DNA of 64,000 nt from Anabaena minutissima FACHB-250 (GTDB taxonomy: Bacteria; Cyanobacteriota; Cyanobacteriia; Cyanobacteriales; Nostocaceae), in the NCBI RefSeq assembly GCF_014697125.1, contig NZ_JACJRG010000005.1, positions 124,001 to 188,000 of the forward strand, in the 5' to 3' direction. Of this stretch, positions 53,689 to 62,769 are shown in pieces (position 1 is the stretch's first letter; each line of letters starts with the position of its first letter). A model generated the notes under the pieces. The model had not been told where the DNA came from, did not search any database, and saw only the letters and a program-made list of their open reading frames with translations. Both the position numbers and the translations under genes were made by a program.

Positions 53689-54732
53689 ATGGTTTTTTTA
53701 ACCACCGTTTTTCAACGTATATTTAGCACCACAGTCTTAGCATCTGCTGTTGCAGTTACTCCTATTTTCACAGCCACCGCTCAAGCTCAGACTCTCAATG
53801 GTGCAGGCGCAACTTTTCCTGCTCCACTATATGAAAGGTATGCTCGTGAAGTCAGAAAGAAGCATCCAGAGTTGAAAATTAATTACCAAGGGATTGGTAG
53901 TGGTGGCGGTATTCGTCAAACCATTGCTGGAACTGTTGACTTTGGTGGTAGTGATGCTGCCATGAAAGATAGTGAAATGGCTAAAGTCAAGAATGGTGTC
54001 ATCCTAGTTCCCACAGCTGGGGGTGCAGTTTCTGTTGTTTATAATGTTCCTGGCGTTAACAATCTGAGATTGTCCCGCACTACACTACCCGCCATTTTTT
54101 CTGGTCAAATCACCAATTGGAGTGACGCAAAAATCAAAGCTGATAATCCTGGTGTCAACTTACCAAATCAACCAATCAGATTTGTAGTTCGTGCTGATAG
54201 TAGTGGTACAACTTTCATTTTTACTAACCATTTAAGCAGCATTAATGGTTATTTTCGAGGCAGAATTGGAGCTAATACTGCTCCCAAATGGACTTTGCAA
54301 AATGTTCTTAAGGGTAAAGGTAATCCAGGTGTAGCGGCTTTGGTATCTCGTACTCCCGGCTCTATTGGTTATGTTGAATATTCTTATGCTGTTGCCAACA
54401 AACTAAAATCAGCACAACTACAAAACAAGAAAGGGGAGTTTGTCTCACCTTCTTTACAAACTGCAAACGCCGCTTTATCATCGGTAAGTTTTCCAGACAA
54501 TTATCGTGTATTTGTAGGAGATCCAGGACAAGGTTATCCCATTGTTGGTCTCACCTGGATGATGGTTTACAAACAGTATCCTAATGCTGCTAAATCAGAG
54601 GCTGTTAAAAAATGGATTAATTGGGTATTGAGAGATGGTCAACAACTTAATGATGACCTCAACTACACCAGAATTCCTGCTGAGATAGCAAACCGAGTAT
54701 TACAAACAGTCAATAGCACTGTTAAACCATAA
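53689..54732 (+). CDS. pstS: Phosphate-binding protein PstS
   Basis: 347 residues with a Sec signal peptide (about 1-33, cleaved near TAQAQ) and the phosphate-binding segments GAGATFPAPLYERYA, GIGSGGGIRQTIAGTVDFGGSDAAM (phosphate loop), VRADSSGTTFIFTNHLS and the SIGYVEYSYA region. It delivers periplasmic phosphate to PstCA. Spacing to pstC is small and all four genes run in the order pstS-pstC-pstA-pstB. A putative Pho box lies upstream. A relative of the SphX/PstS paralogues of cyanobacteria. Confidence 0.96.
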   Translation: MVFLTTVFQRIFSTTVLASAVAVTPIFTATAQAQTLNGAGATFPAPLYERYAREVRKKHPELKINYQGIGSGGGIRQTIAGTVDFGGSDAAMKDSEMAKVKNGVILVPTAGGAVSVVYNVPGVNNLRLSRTTLPAIFSGQITNWSDAKIKADNPGVNLPNQPIRFVVRADSSGTTFIFTNHLSSINGYFRGRIGANTAPKWTLQNVLKGKGNPGVAALVSRTPGSIGYVEYSYAVANKLKSAQLQNKKGEFVSPSLQTANAALSSVSFPDNYRVFVGDPGQGYPIVGLTWMMVYKQYPNAAKSEAVKKWINWVLRDGQQLNDDLNYTRIPAEIANRVLQTVNSTVKP

Positions 54733-54829
54733 TTTATCTCTTGACTCTGGTTATTTCATGATGTTGGGCTATTTGTCCACCATCATGAATATAAAATATC
54801 CTCAATCATTTTCCAAATTTATTATTTAT

Positions 54830-55825
54830 ATGTCCAATTTTTCTGATAAAGAAAATAATTCTCCAATACAATTAACATCAGACAAAGTAAATTTTGAATT
54901 AACGGCTAATAATGGGGCAAATTCTTGGTTTAACCAAAGCTTCACTTGGCTAGTATATATATTTTCTGCCATCACAGTTGCAGTATTTTTTGTGATGACT
55001 TGGATTATTTTCCAAGAAGCTAAACCTGCTATTGGGGAATTCGGTATAGGGTTTTTATGGGGTCAAGATTGGGATGTAAGTAATGAAAATTTTGGAGCTT
55101 TACCTTATATTTATGGAACTTTAGCAAGTAGTGCGATCGCTATTTTTTTAGCTTTTCCTGTAGGCATAGCAATTGCTCTAGTCACCAGCGAGAAATTCTT
55201 ACCACCATCCGCCCAAACAACATTAGCATTTATTGTAGAATTAATCGCTGCTATCCCTAGTGTCATCATTGGTTTGTGGGGCATTTTTACGTTCATTCCT
55301 GTGATTGAACCCCTACAACAGTGGTTAGCCAATAACTTGGGTTGGATACCAATATTTAAATCAGATTTCCCTGTAGGCACAAATATGCTCACAGCAGGGA
55401 TTATTTTAGCTATTATGATTTTGCCTACAATGGCAGCAATTACTCGTGACGTATTAATAGCCATACCAAAAGAATTACGCACTGCATCTATGGCTTTGGG
55501 TAGCACCCGTTGGGAAACTATATTTCGAGTGCTTTTACCTGCTGGATTTTCTGGAATTGTCAGTGCATCTATGCTGGCTTTAGGACGAGCCTTGGGTGAA
55601 ACAATGGCTGTAACTATGGTAATTGGTAATTCTGCCCAAATAAGTTTATCTTTACTCGATCCAGCTTATACAATTCCTTCTGTCTTAGCCAATGAATTTG
55701 CTGAAGCCAATCCAGGATTACACATTGGAGTTTTAAGTTATTTGGGTTTAATTTTATTTGGTTTGACTTTAACTGTAAATATTGGTGCTAGGTTACTAGT
55801 GCAGTGGGTTGGTAATAAAAAATAA
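54830..55825 (+). CDS. pstC: Phosphate ABC transporter permease PstC
   Basis: 331 residues from ATG 54830; an earlier in-frame ATG at 54758 would add 24 residues of no recognisable kind. Six transmembrane segments and the permease motifs VELIAAIPSVIIGLWGIF and the EAA-loop-like LRTASMALGSTRWETIFRVLLPAGFSGI. The periplasmic stretch FGALPYIYGTLASS is also typical. It forms the channel with PstA, 26 bases before the latter. Confidence 0.94.
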   Translation: MSNFSDKENNSPIQLTSDKVNFELTANNGANSWFNQSFTWLVYIFSAITVAVFFVMTWIIFQEAKPAIGEFGIGFLWGQDWDVSNENFGALPYIYGTLASSAIAIFLAFPVGIAIALVTSEKFLPPSAQTTLAFIVELIAAIPSVIIGLWGIFTFIPVIEPLQQWLANNLGWIPIFKSDFPVGTNMLTAGIILAIMILPTMAAITRDVLIAIPKELRTASMALGSTRWETIFRVLLPAGFSGIVSASMLALGRALGETMAVTMVIGNSAQISLSLLDPAYTIPSVLANEFAEANPGLHIGVLSYLGLILFGLTLTVNIGARLLVQWVGNKK

Positions 55826-55851
55826 ATAATATATTGGGCGAATTAGCAAAG

Positions 55852-56733
55852 ATGAATGATTATCAACAGTCTGAAGTAGATAAATTTTTAGCAGCAGAAT
55901 TATATAACCCACTACCAACAAGAAGGCTATTTTTCACCTATTCAATGAATGTGATGGCCTTTGCCTTATCAGGGTTGGCACTAATTCCTTTAATCTCGAT
56001 TTTGTGGGAAATTATTACTAGAGGAATCGGCGGCATAAAAACAGAATTATTTATCAAATCAGTAATTGATAATGGATTTGGTAATGCCATTTTAGGCACA
56101 ATCACAGTTGTAATGATTGGTTCTTTATTAAGTATTCCCATAGGCTTATTAACGGGCATATTTCTAGCAGAATTTGGTCAAACGAATGCTACTGCTAAAT
56201 TTGTGCGCTTTATTACTAGTATTCTCACTGGCGTTCCTTCTATTGTGGTGGGTATATTCGCTTATGGGGTTATAGTGTTATTGACTAAAAAATTTAGTGC
56301 GATCGCAGGTGGTTTTGCCTTAGCAACAATCATGCTGCCTATCATCGTCCTCACCACAGAAGAAGCCTTAAAACTTATTCCCATAGATCAACGTCTGGCC
56401 TCTGCTGCGTTAGGAGGAACACGCTTCCAAACTACTTTTCGCATAGTTATAACAGCTGCCATACCCGCCATCACTACAGGTATTCTACTCGCTGTAGCTC
56501 GCGCAGCTGGAGAAACAGCACCCCTAATTTTTACCGCCTTATTTAGTCTAGATTGGTCAGCCGGATTACTTAGCCCTACAGCTTCCCTACCAGTATTAAT
56601 CTTTAACCTCTACAACGATCCCGATCCCGAAAGAAATCAACTAGTCTGGACAACTTCTATCATCTTACTCAGCTTAGTTGTGTGTGTTAGCCTCATTTCT
56701 CGCTTAGTTACCAGTAAGCAAAAGATGAAGTAG
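55852..56733 (+). CDS. pstA: Phosphate ABC transporter permease PstA
   Basis: 293 residues from ATG 55852; an in-frame TTG at 55834 adds six residues. Six transmembrane segments, the permease motifs SILTGVPSIVVGIFAYG and the EAA loop ASAALGGTRFQTTFRIVITAAIPAI, and ARAAGETAPLIFTAL near the C terminus. Works as the partner half of PstC. It is followed by a 160-base gap before the ATPase gene. Confidence 0.94.
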   Translation: MNDYQQSEVDKFLAAELYNPLPTRRLFFTYSMNVMAFALSGLALIPLISILWEIITRGIGGIKTELFIKSVIDNGFGNAILGTITVVMIGSLLSIPIGLLTGIFLAEFGQTNATAKFVRFITSILTGVPSIVVGIFAYGVIVLLTKKFSAIAGGFALATIMLPIIVLTTEEALKLIPIDQRLASAALGGTRFQTTFRIVITAAIPAITTGILLAVARAAGETAPLIFTALFSLDWSAGLLSPTASLPVLIFNLYNDPDPERNQLVWTTSIILLSLVVCVSLISRLVTSKQKMK

Positions 56734-56893
56734 AAAGCTAAAAATTTTCACATTAGGATACAGATATCCTAGCTCTAATACTTCAAGCATGACGTAAAAT
56801 CTGACCTAAAAAAAGAAGAATACAAGCCCCTAAATTTATTTATGGGTATTGTTAATTTTGAATTCGGAGCGAAGCGACGTGACATCCCTTAAC

Positions 56894-57676
56894 ATGATGA
56901 ATCAATTAAGTCCAGCCATTAAAGTTAAAAGTCTCAGCTTTTACTACAACACCTCAAAGGCAATTGAAGGTGTGTCAATGGATATTTACCAGAATCAAGT
57001 AACTGCAATTATTGGCCCTAGTGGTTGTGGTAAATCTACCTTTATCAAAACCCTAAATCGAATTAGTGAATTAGAAGGGCCAGTCAAAGTAGAAGGAAGA
57101 GTAGAATTTTTCGGTCAAAATATTTATGACCCTCGCATCAATATTAATAGACTCCGCCGCCAAATTGGGATGGTGTTTCAAAGACCAAATCCTTTTCCGA
57201 TGAGCATTTATGAAAATGTTGCTTATGGTGTGAGAATATCAGGCAGGCTACCGCAAGCAGAATTAGATGAAATTGTGGAATCTGCCCTCAAAGGGGCTGC
57301 ACTCTGGAGCGAAGTTAAAGATAAGCTAGACCAATCAGCTTTAGGGCTTTCTGGAGGTCAACAACAACGACTTTGTATTGCTCGTGCTTTAGCCATCAAG
57401 CCAAAAGTTCTCTTGATGGATGAGCCTTGTTCTGCTCTTGACCCCATCGCTACGATGAAAGTTGAAGAATTAATTCACAGCTTGCGTTCTGAACTAACAA
57501 TTGCTATTGTCACCCACAATATGCAGCAAGCAACTCGCGTCTCTGATTTTACTGCTTTCTTTAGTACAGATGAAAGTCGTATTGGTCAAATGGTCGAATT
57601 TGGTGTTACAACTCAAATTTTTAGTAACCCCCTCGATTCTCGTACCCGTGACTACGTTTCCGGGCGTTTTGGCTAA
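56894..57676 (+). CDS. pstB: Phosphate ABC transporter ATPase PstB (copy 1)
   Basis: 260 residues from ATG 56894; the frame opens upstream at 56849 with a TTG and unrelated residues. A complete ABC ATPase: Walker [10 protein letters not shown] (about 40-48), Q-loop in [13 protein letters not shown], signature LSGGQQQR, Walker [14 protein letters not shown] and switch His in VTHNMQQ. Standard PstB with all catalytic residues. Its C-terminal [10 protein letters not shown] is normal. It energises PstCA. Confidence 0.96.
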   Translation: MMNQLSPAIKVKSLSFYYNTSKAIEGVSMDIYQNQVTAIIGPSGCGKSTFIKTLNRISELEGPVKVEGRVEFFGQNIYDPRININRLRRQIGMVFQRPNPFPMSIYENVAYGVRISGRLPQAELDEIVESALKGAALWSEVKDKLDQSALGLSGGQQQRLCIARALAIKPKVLLMDEPCSALDPIATMKVEELIHSLRSELTIAIVTHNMQQATRVSDFTAFFSTDESRIGQMVEFGVTTQIFSNPLDSRTRDYVSGRFG

Positions 57677-57688
57677 AAGGCTATTTCA

Positions 57689-57871
57689 TTGACACAGCAA
57701 AAATTAGGCAAGCCTGAGCTTAGGGCTAGAGAAGTGAAACAGGCTTTGACATTTAATCATGGCAATTTTTTAACAAGAAGGCGTTTCTTAGAAGACGGCG
57801 ATTTATCACGTCTCTTCAACCATCAAAGTGGATTTGTCAGACTATTAGAAATTACATACTCAATGGGTTAA
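57689..57871 (+). CDS. Unconvincing 60-codon open reading frame after pstB
   Basis: A TTG-initiated frame 13 bases after pstB: basic N-terminal half (KLGKPELRAREVKQ) and a mixed C-terminal half (RRRFLEDGDLSRLFNHQ). I recognise no family and no ribosome site. It could be a short coupled peptide or chance. Recorded because it follows pstB closely in the same direction. Confidence 0.2.
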   Translation: MTQQKLGKPELRAREVKQALTFNHGNFLTRRRFLEDGDLSRLFNHQSGFVRLLEITYSMG

Positions 57872-58719
57872 TTAAGGTTTAATGAGCTTAAAAACTTTAA
57901 ATTTAAGAGTTTATTAGCTTTTAGCATCTTGTTAATGCAGATATCTCTGGATAACTTGATGATGATAAATCTCATTTTTCATATTTATTCTGTCAATACT
58001 AAATTACAAAGTTTTGATGAATTTCTGCATATATTTAGGTAACAGTTTATCAATGTTTTTAATTTATATTCTCGTAGAGCAATTATATATTTTGTAATAT
58101 TAATACTGAGATAAATCTCCAGATAGTTGTATGTAGTACAGTACGGCATAAATAGAGCTACTATAGCCCTGGTAGGAAGCAAGCTACTAAATAAGTAAAA
58201 AGCCTATTCTATAAGCTTTGTGAATTTTGACTTCACGTCGGTAGTAGGTTATGGAGTGAGTTGATACTATCAGATTGACCCCATTTAAGTAATTTTCATG
58301 CTTTTCAGATACCAGCTTTAAAATTATTCAGTAATTTTGCTTAAGAAAATGGGTTGCAGGCAATAACATTAATATATTTCCTCATAACTGTCTCTAAGTA
58401 TAAGATAATTCAGATAATGATTGAAAATAATGAATACAATGTGATTGTCAATTCAACTGATGAATGAGTCTAAAAATTTAATTAGTTTGTTACTTGCTTG
58501 ATTTTAGCATACTGAAGTAATAGCAGGTTTTCTAGATTAAAGAACAGGATTTTAATATACATATCTGTATGTTAAAAACTACATTCAACCCAGCGTAAAT
58601 GCTAATTTCCTTGTTACAGAGCTATGCAAAATTAATATTAGCTACATAAATAGTGAAACAGCATCACTTTTAGTTTTTTGCTGTGTTGAATCATTCTTTA
58701 TTACACCGGGTTTACCAGC
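57872..58719. other. 848-base gap between the two pstB genes
   Basis: Very AT-rich with no gene. Copy B of the conserved noncoding motif (58190-58249) lies in it. The only other short frames are 16-35 codons. The promoter for the second pstB should lie in the last 200 bases; I found no Pho-box-like array there. Confidence 0.4.
58190..58249 (+). repeat. Copy B of a conserved noncoding motif
   Basis: aataagtaaaaagcctattc then tataagctttgtgaattttga and cacgtcggtagtagg. It aligns with 28100-28164 with a three-base gap near position 22 of the motif. See copy A. Confidence 0.6.
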
Positions 58720-59505
58720 ATGAATAAATTAATTCCAGCCATCAGAGTCAAAAACTTCAGTTTTTATTACGACACCCAAAAAATACTAGAAAGTGTGTCA
58801 ATGGATATTTACCAGAGTAAAGTCACTGCAATTATTGGCCCTAGCGGTTGTGGCAAATCTACCTTCTTGAAATCTCTCAATCGGATGAACGAATCAGAAA
58901 AAGAAGTAAGAGTTGAAGGTAGAGTGGAATTTTTTAATCAAAATATTTATGAACGTCGAGTCAATTTAAATCGATTACGCCGACAAGTGAGTATAGTTTT
59001 TTCCAAACCGAATCTATTTCCCATGAGTGTTTATGATAATGTTGCCTATGGGATTAAAATAGTGGGATGGCGTCCCAAATTAGAGATAGATGGTATTGTC
59101 GAATCAGCACTCAAAGATGCTGATTTGTGGGATGAGTTAAAAAATAAACTACATAAGTCTGCTTTAGACCTTTCTGGAGGTCAACAACAAAGACTTTGTA
59201 TTGCCCGTGCTTTAGCTGTTAAGCCAAAAGTTATTTTAATGGATGAGCCGTGTTTTGGTCTTGATCCCATCGCTAGTATGAAGGTGGAGAGCTTGATCCA
59301 AAGTTTACGTTTACGCTCTGAACTAACAATAGTGGTTATTAGCCACAATTTATCACAAGTCACCCGGATATCTGATTTTACAGCCTTCTTTCACCTGAAT
59401 GAATATCGGGTTGGACATTTGGTTGAATTTGGTATCACTAAAAAAATTTTTACCAAGCCTCTTGATTCCCGTACTCGTGACTATGTTGTAACTCGTATTA
59501 GTTAG
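58720..59505 (+). CDS. pstB: Divergent PstB paralogue (copy 2) with altered Q-loop
   Basis: 261 residues, closely related to copy 1 in every region. Walker [10 protein letters not shown], signature LSGGQQQR, Walker B VILMDEPCFGLDP and switch His in ISHNLSQ are kept. The Q-loop, however, reads IVFSKPN instead of MVFQRPN: the Gln that couples ATP binding to the permease is Ser (codon tcc). The D-loop Ala of SALD is Gly. It stands alone 1.04 kb downstream of copy 1. It may form heterodimers with copy 1 or be a decaying duplicate. Confidence 0.92.
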   Translation: MNKLIPAIRVKNFSFYYDTQKILESVSMDIYQSKVTAIIGPSGCGKSTFLKSLNRMNESEKEVRVEGRVEFFNQNIYERRVNLNRLRRQVSIVFSKPNLFPMSVYDNVAYGIKIVGWRPKLEIDGIVESALKDADLWDELKNKLHKSALDLSGGQQQRLCIARALAVKPKVILMDEPCFGLDPIASMKVESLIQSLRLRSELTIVVISHNLSQVTRISDFTAFFHLNEYRVGHLVEFGITKKIFTKPLDSRTRDYVVTRIS

Positions 59506-59679
59506 ATAGTTAAGTGAATATACTAATTGATTGGGTACAAATATAGTACAAATTAATAAATATACTAATTAAATAATTCTACTACTGAAAATCATAATTG
59601 GTTTGCCAGAACTGAGTATAGAAAATAATTTCCAGTCAGCCTCTGAGTTAATAAGAGACTGACTGAATTAAAATCTCGA

Positions 59680-61464
59680 TTAACCAATTGTAGATAGCGA
59701 CATACCTAACCAACCAGCAAAATTTTCTTGCTGTATAGAGTTGGGGTCTTTTATTGCTAGTACCTGATACTTCATAGGACGTGGTTGTCCAAGAGTGACA
59801 GATAAAGTCCGCAGTTCATCTTGATGAAAAATTGTGATCTGAATGGGATCATGTGGCTGATAATCTTTGAGGCGATCGCTAAGTTGATGAGATGTCACTT
59901 TGATACCTGCGATCGCTAGCAACTCATCACCTGCATCAATTCCTGCTAATTGGGCAGGAGAACCAGCTTCCACAAATTTAATCATTTCTCTACCATTGTC
60001 GGTATGTACTTTGATTCCCAAATAAGGCTCTTCCTCCTTCTCTGTCACCAAATATAATCCGAAAGGTTCTAGGTATTGATTAAATGGTAATTCTTCCGTA
60101 CCATCAATGTAGCACTCAAAGAACTCCGCCAAATTTACTTCTGCTACAGACTCAATAACTGCCTGCAACTGTTGTGGTGTGTAGCCAATTTCTGGTTGCC
60201 CAAATTCATGCCACATTCGTCGCATCACATCATCCAGAGAATGCTGATTGCGATGCCGCGCTCTAATTAACAAATCTAGTAACAAAGACACCATTTCTCC
60301 CTTCAAATAGTAGGAGATTTGAGAATTGCCACTATTAGCATCTGGACGATAGAGTTTAATCCAAGCATCAAAACTCGACTCAGCCAGGGATTGTACTTTC
60401 CGCCCTGGTGTCGTCAAAAACCTAGTAATCTCCTTACTCCAATAATTTAGATACGATTTAGCATCATAAATTCCTGCCCTTAAAGGAATTAACAAGTCAT
60501 AGTAACTAGTCGTCCCCTCACAAAACCACAAAGACGGTGTATAGCTTTCCTGGTCGTAATTAAACACCTCTAAGGCTTTGGGGCGAATCCGCTTGACGTT
60601 CCATAAGTGGAAGAACTCGTGTGCTAGTAATTGGATAAAGCGTTCATATTTATCCTGAGTGCGAAATCCAAACCGTTGATAAATCAAAGAGCAACAATTT
60701 TTATGCTCCAAACCTCCATAGGCTTGAGCAAATAAATGCAGCAAAAAGATGTAGCGATCGTAAGGCAAGCCGCCAAACATCTGGGCTTCCACTTGGATAA
60801 TTTTTTGAATATCGCTAATTAGTGGCTGTACTTGAAAATTGCCCTGTCCCCAAATTGCTAGTTCGTGAGGTTTTCCTAACACATCAAAGTGATACAGCTG
60901 ATGCTCACCTACTTCAAAAGGGCTATCCACCAAGGTATCAAAATCGGCAGCATAGAAAGTATTAGACTGCTCACCGATTGTTGGTAAAGCAGTAGTTACT
61001 TGCCATTGGGGATACGGTGGTATGACAGTAATACGGATTGGTCGATCATCGCATCCCAGCAGTCTCAAAAACAGGGCTGCACCATTAAAATAGCCGTGGG
61101 TAGCATCTAAATGATTGGTTCTTACCGATAGCTCATTTGCAAAAATACGGTAACTTATAGTTGCTTCTGATACATTATTTGTGTTGATCTGCCAGTGATT
61201 TTTGCTAATCTTACGCCAACTTAAAGGCTTGTCTCCTGCAAAAACTGCAAAATCTTGTAGATTTTTGGCATACTCCCGCACCAAGTATGATCCTGGTGTC
61301 CATACCGGCATTTTTAAGTCAAGAATTGATGATGTATTGTTTACAATTTGTAAACTAACCTCAAATAGATGCGTTTCTGGTTGTGGCATTGCCACCTGAT
61401 AATAAATCGTCGGCACGGTTTCCTGGACGTCAATATCGATACGAGGTGCTGTTGCTTCAGTCAT
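59680..61464 (-). CDS. M61-family metallopeptidase with PDZ domain
   Basis: 594 residues. An N-terminal beta-rich domain (1-190; VPTIYYQVAMPQPETHLFEVSL), a catalytic domain with the zinc motif HEFFHLWNVKRIRP (about 283-296; HExxH), GGLEHKNCC before it and the downstream EGTTSYYDLL Glu, and a C-terminal PDZ domain (about 500-590; VEAGSPAQLAGIDAGDELLAI). Related proteins are glycyl aminopeptidases. No signal peptide is seen, so it is probably cytosolic. Confidence 0.93.
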   Translation of the reverse strand: MTEATAPRIDIDVQETVPTIYYQVAMPQPETHLFEVSLQIVNNTSSILDLKMPVWTPGSYLVREYAKNLQDFAVFAGDKPLSWRKISKNHWQINTNNVSEATISYRIFANELSVRTNHLDATHGYFNGAALFLRLLGCDDRPIRITVIPPYPQWQVTTALPTIGEQSNTFYAADFDTLVDSPFEVGEHQLYHFDVLGKPHELAIWGQGNFQVQPLISDIQKIIQVEAQMFGGLPYDRYIFLLHLFAQAYGGLEHKNCCSLIYQRFGFRTQDKYERFIQLLAHEFFHLWNVKRIRPKALEVFNYDQESYTPSLWFCEGTTSYYDLLIPLRAGIYDAKSYLNYWSKEITRFLTTPGRKVQSLAESSFDAWIKLYRPDANSGNSQISYYLKGEMVSLLLDLLIRARHRNQHSLDDVMRRMWHEFGQPEIGYTPQQLQAVIESVAEVNLAEFFECYIDGTEELPFNQYLEPFGLYLVTEKEEEPYLGIKVHTDNGREMIKFVEAGSPAQLAGIDAGDELLAIAGIKVTSHQLSDRLKDYQPHDPIQITIFHQDELRTLSVTLGQPRPMKYQVLAIKDPNSIQQENFAGWLGMSLSTIG

Positions 61465-61812
61465 CTGTAGTTAAGAGTGATAAGTTCTCAGTCAAAAGTC
61501 AGTCCATAGTTAATAGTTAATAGTTCATGGTCAATAGTCAATAGTTAACAACGTTAGACTCAGCACTTAAGTATGCAGCAACGCCATTTACTACAATAGA
61601 GCCAACCTGGCGAAAATTAACCCAGATTAAGCTCACTAATGCTTGCCATATCGGAACTAAGGACTCGCCCACCTGACTTAGCTTAACAAAACACTGCTTC
61701 TTCAGAGGTTATTTATAAAGTAAACATTAAATTCTTTGTGGGTTATTTGCATTAATAATTAATAAAAATTTTATATTTACTTGATGAATCAATGCTTAAG
61801 AAATAGCAATTA
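61465..61812. repeat. Gap with agttaat-type heptamer repeats
   Basis: agtcaaa, agttaat x2, agttcat, ggtcaat, agtcaat and agttaac units at about 61493-61549. The remainder is AT-rich and empty of genes. Confidence 0.8.
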
Positions 61813-62496
61813 TTAGACTTTACCAGCTAAATTCACCAACTGTTTGAAGTTGATAAGATACACAATATTGTTAGTATGGTCAATTTCTATCCAACCTTTT
61901 TCGTGTAGTTTTTCCATAATTTTAGTCGTTTCTTCCACACCAATTTCTGTCACTTCAGCTAAATCCTTAAAAGGAATATTCAAAATTTCCTTACCAGTTT
62001 CGGATTCATAGCCATAGCTTTCCCCTAAACTTACCAACGTATGAGCCAGTTTGACCGCAGGTGGTGAAGACCTAATTTGTAACCGTTGGTTAATTTGTCG
62101 CAATCGCCGCACCATTAATTGCAACATCCGATGATGTAACTGGGGATCTTTAAACAGTATTTGAATAAAGCGTTCTCTAGAAATACTGAGCAATTTTACG
62201 GTAGAAAGGGCAATAACATCTGTTGAACGGGGAGATTCATCCAAAATTGCCATTTCTCCAAAAAAATCGCCCTTACCCAAAATCGCTAAAGCTACAGAAT
62301 CTTCTCCACAGGTACGCCTGACTTTCACCCAGCCAGAAACTACAAAGTAAACTGCGTTACCCCAAGCATCTTCCATTAAAACCGCTCTTCCGACTGGGTA
62401 TTCGTGTTCAATGGCAACATTGAGCAGCCACTCTAGGGTTTGTGGGTTGGCTGTACTCAACAAAGGGAAGATTTCACTAAAAACCTCGGTCTGCAT
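61813..62496 (-). CDS. Crp-family cyclic-nucleotide-responsive regulator
   Basis: 227 residues: a cNMP-binding domain (about 25-140) with FGEMAILDESPRSTDVIA, which has the Glu, Arg and Ser/Thr of the cAMP phosphate-binding cassette, and a C-terminal winged helix (about 165-225; FKDLAEVTEIGVEETTKIMEKLHEKGWIE). It is a candidate SyCrp2/CrpB-type cAMP receptor of filamentous cyanobacteria. The adjacent minus-strand gene at 62770 encodes a PilB-like protein; Crp-type regulators control pili in cyanobacteria, so a link is possible but not shown. Confidence 0.9.
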   Translation of the reverse strand: MQTEVFSEIFPLLSTANPQTLEWLLNVAIEHEYPVGRAVLMEDAWGNAVYFVVSGWVKVRRTCGEDSVALAILGKGDFFGEMAILDESPRSTDVIALSTVKLLSISRERFIQILFKDPQLHHRMLQLMVRRLRQINQRLQIRSSPPAVKLAHTLVSLGESYGYESETGKEILNIPFKDLAEVTEIGVEETTKIMEKLHEKGWIEIDHTNNIVYLINFKQLVNLAGKV

Positions 62497-62769
62497 GAAA
62501 TATCTACTAAAAATAAATTTGGGAATGGAAAATAAAGCTAGCTATTTTTAAGTCTTAAAGCCACAATCTGGCTACAGATGAAGACAGAAAGTTTGTAATA
62601 ATTGTAACTAGAACTTCTTAAAAAGATAGTCTGTATTGTCATTACAACATAACAATTGGATAGAAAATCGCAATCAGAGGTTTCACTGACACTTTATGGG
62701 GGACTCTGGCTGAAAACCCCTGATAAACAACAACATAGTTGCAGATTGACTCCTTCTGAGCGAGGAGTT

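Noticed and set aside
57985..58182. 65-codon minus-strand frame in the gap between the pstB genes
   Set aside because: AT-rich, no family, no ribosome site and no conserved neighbour.
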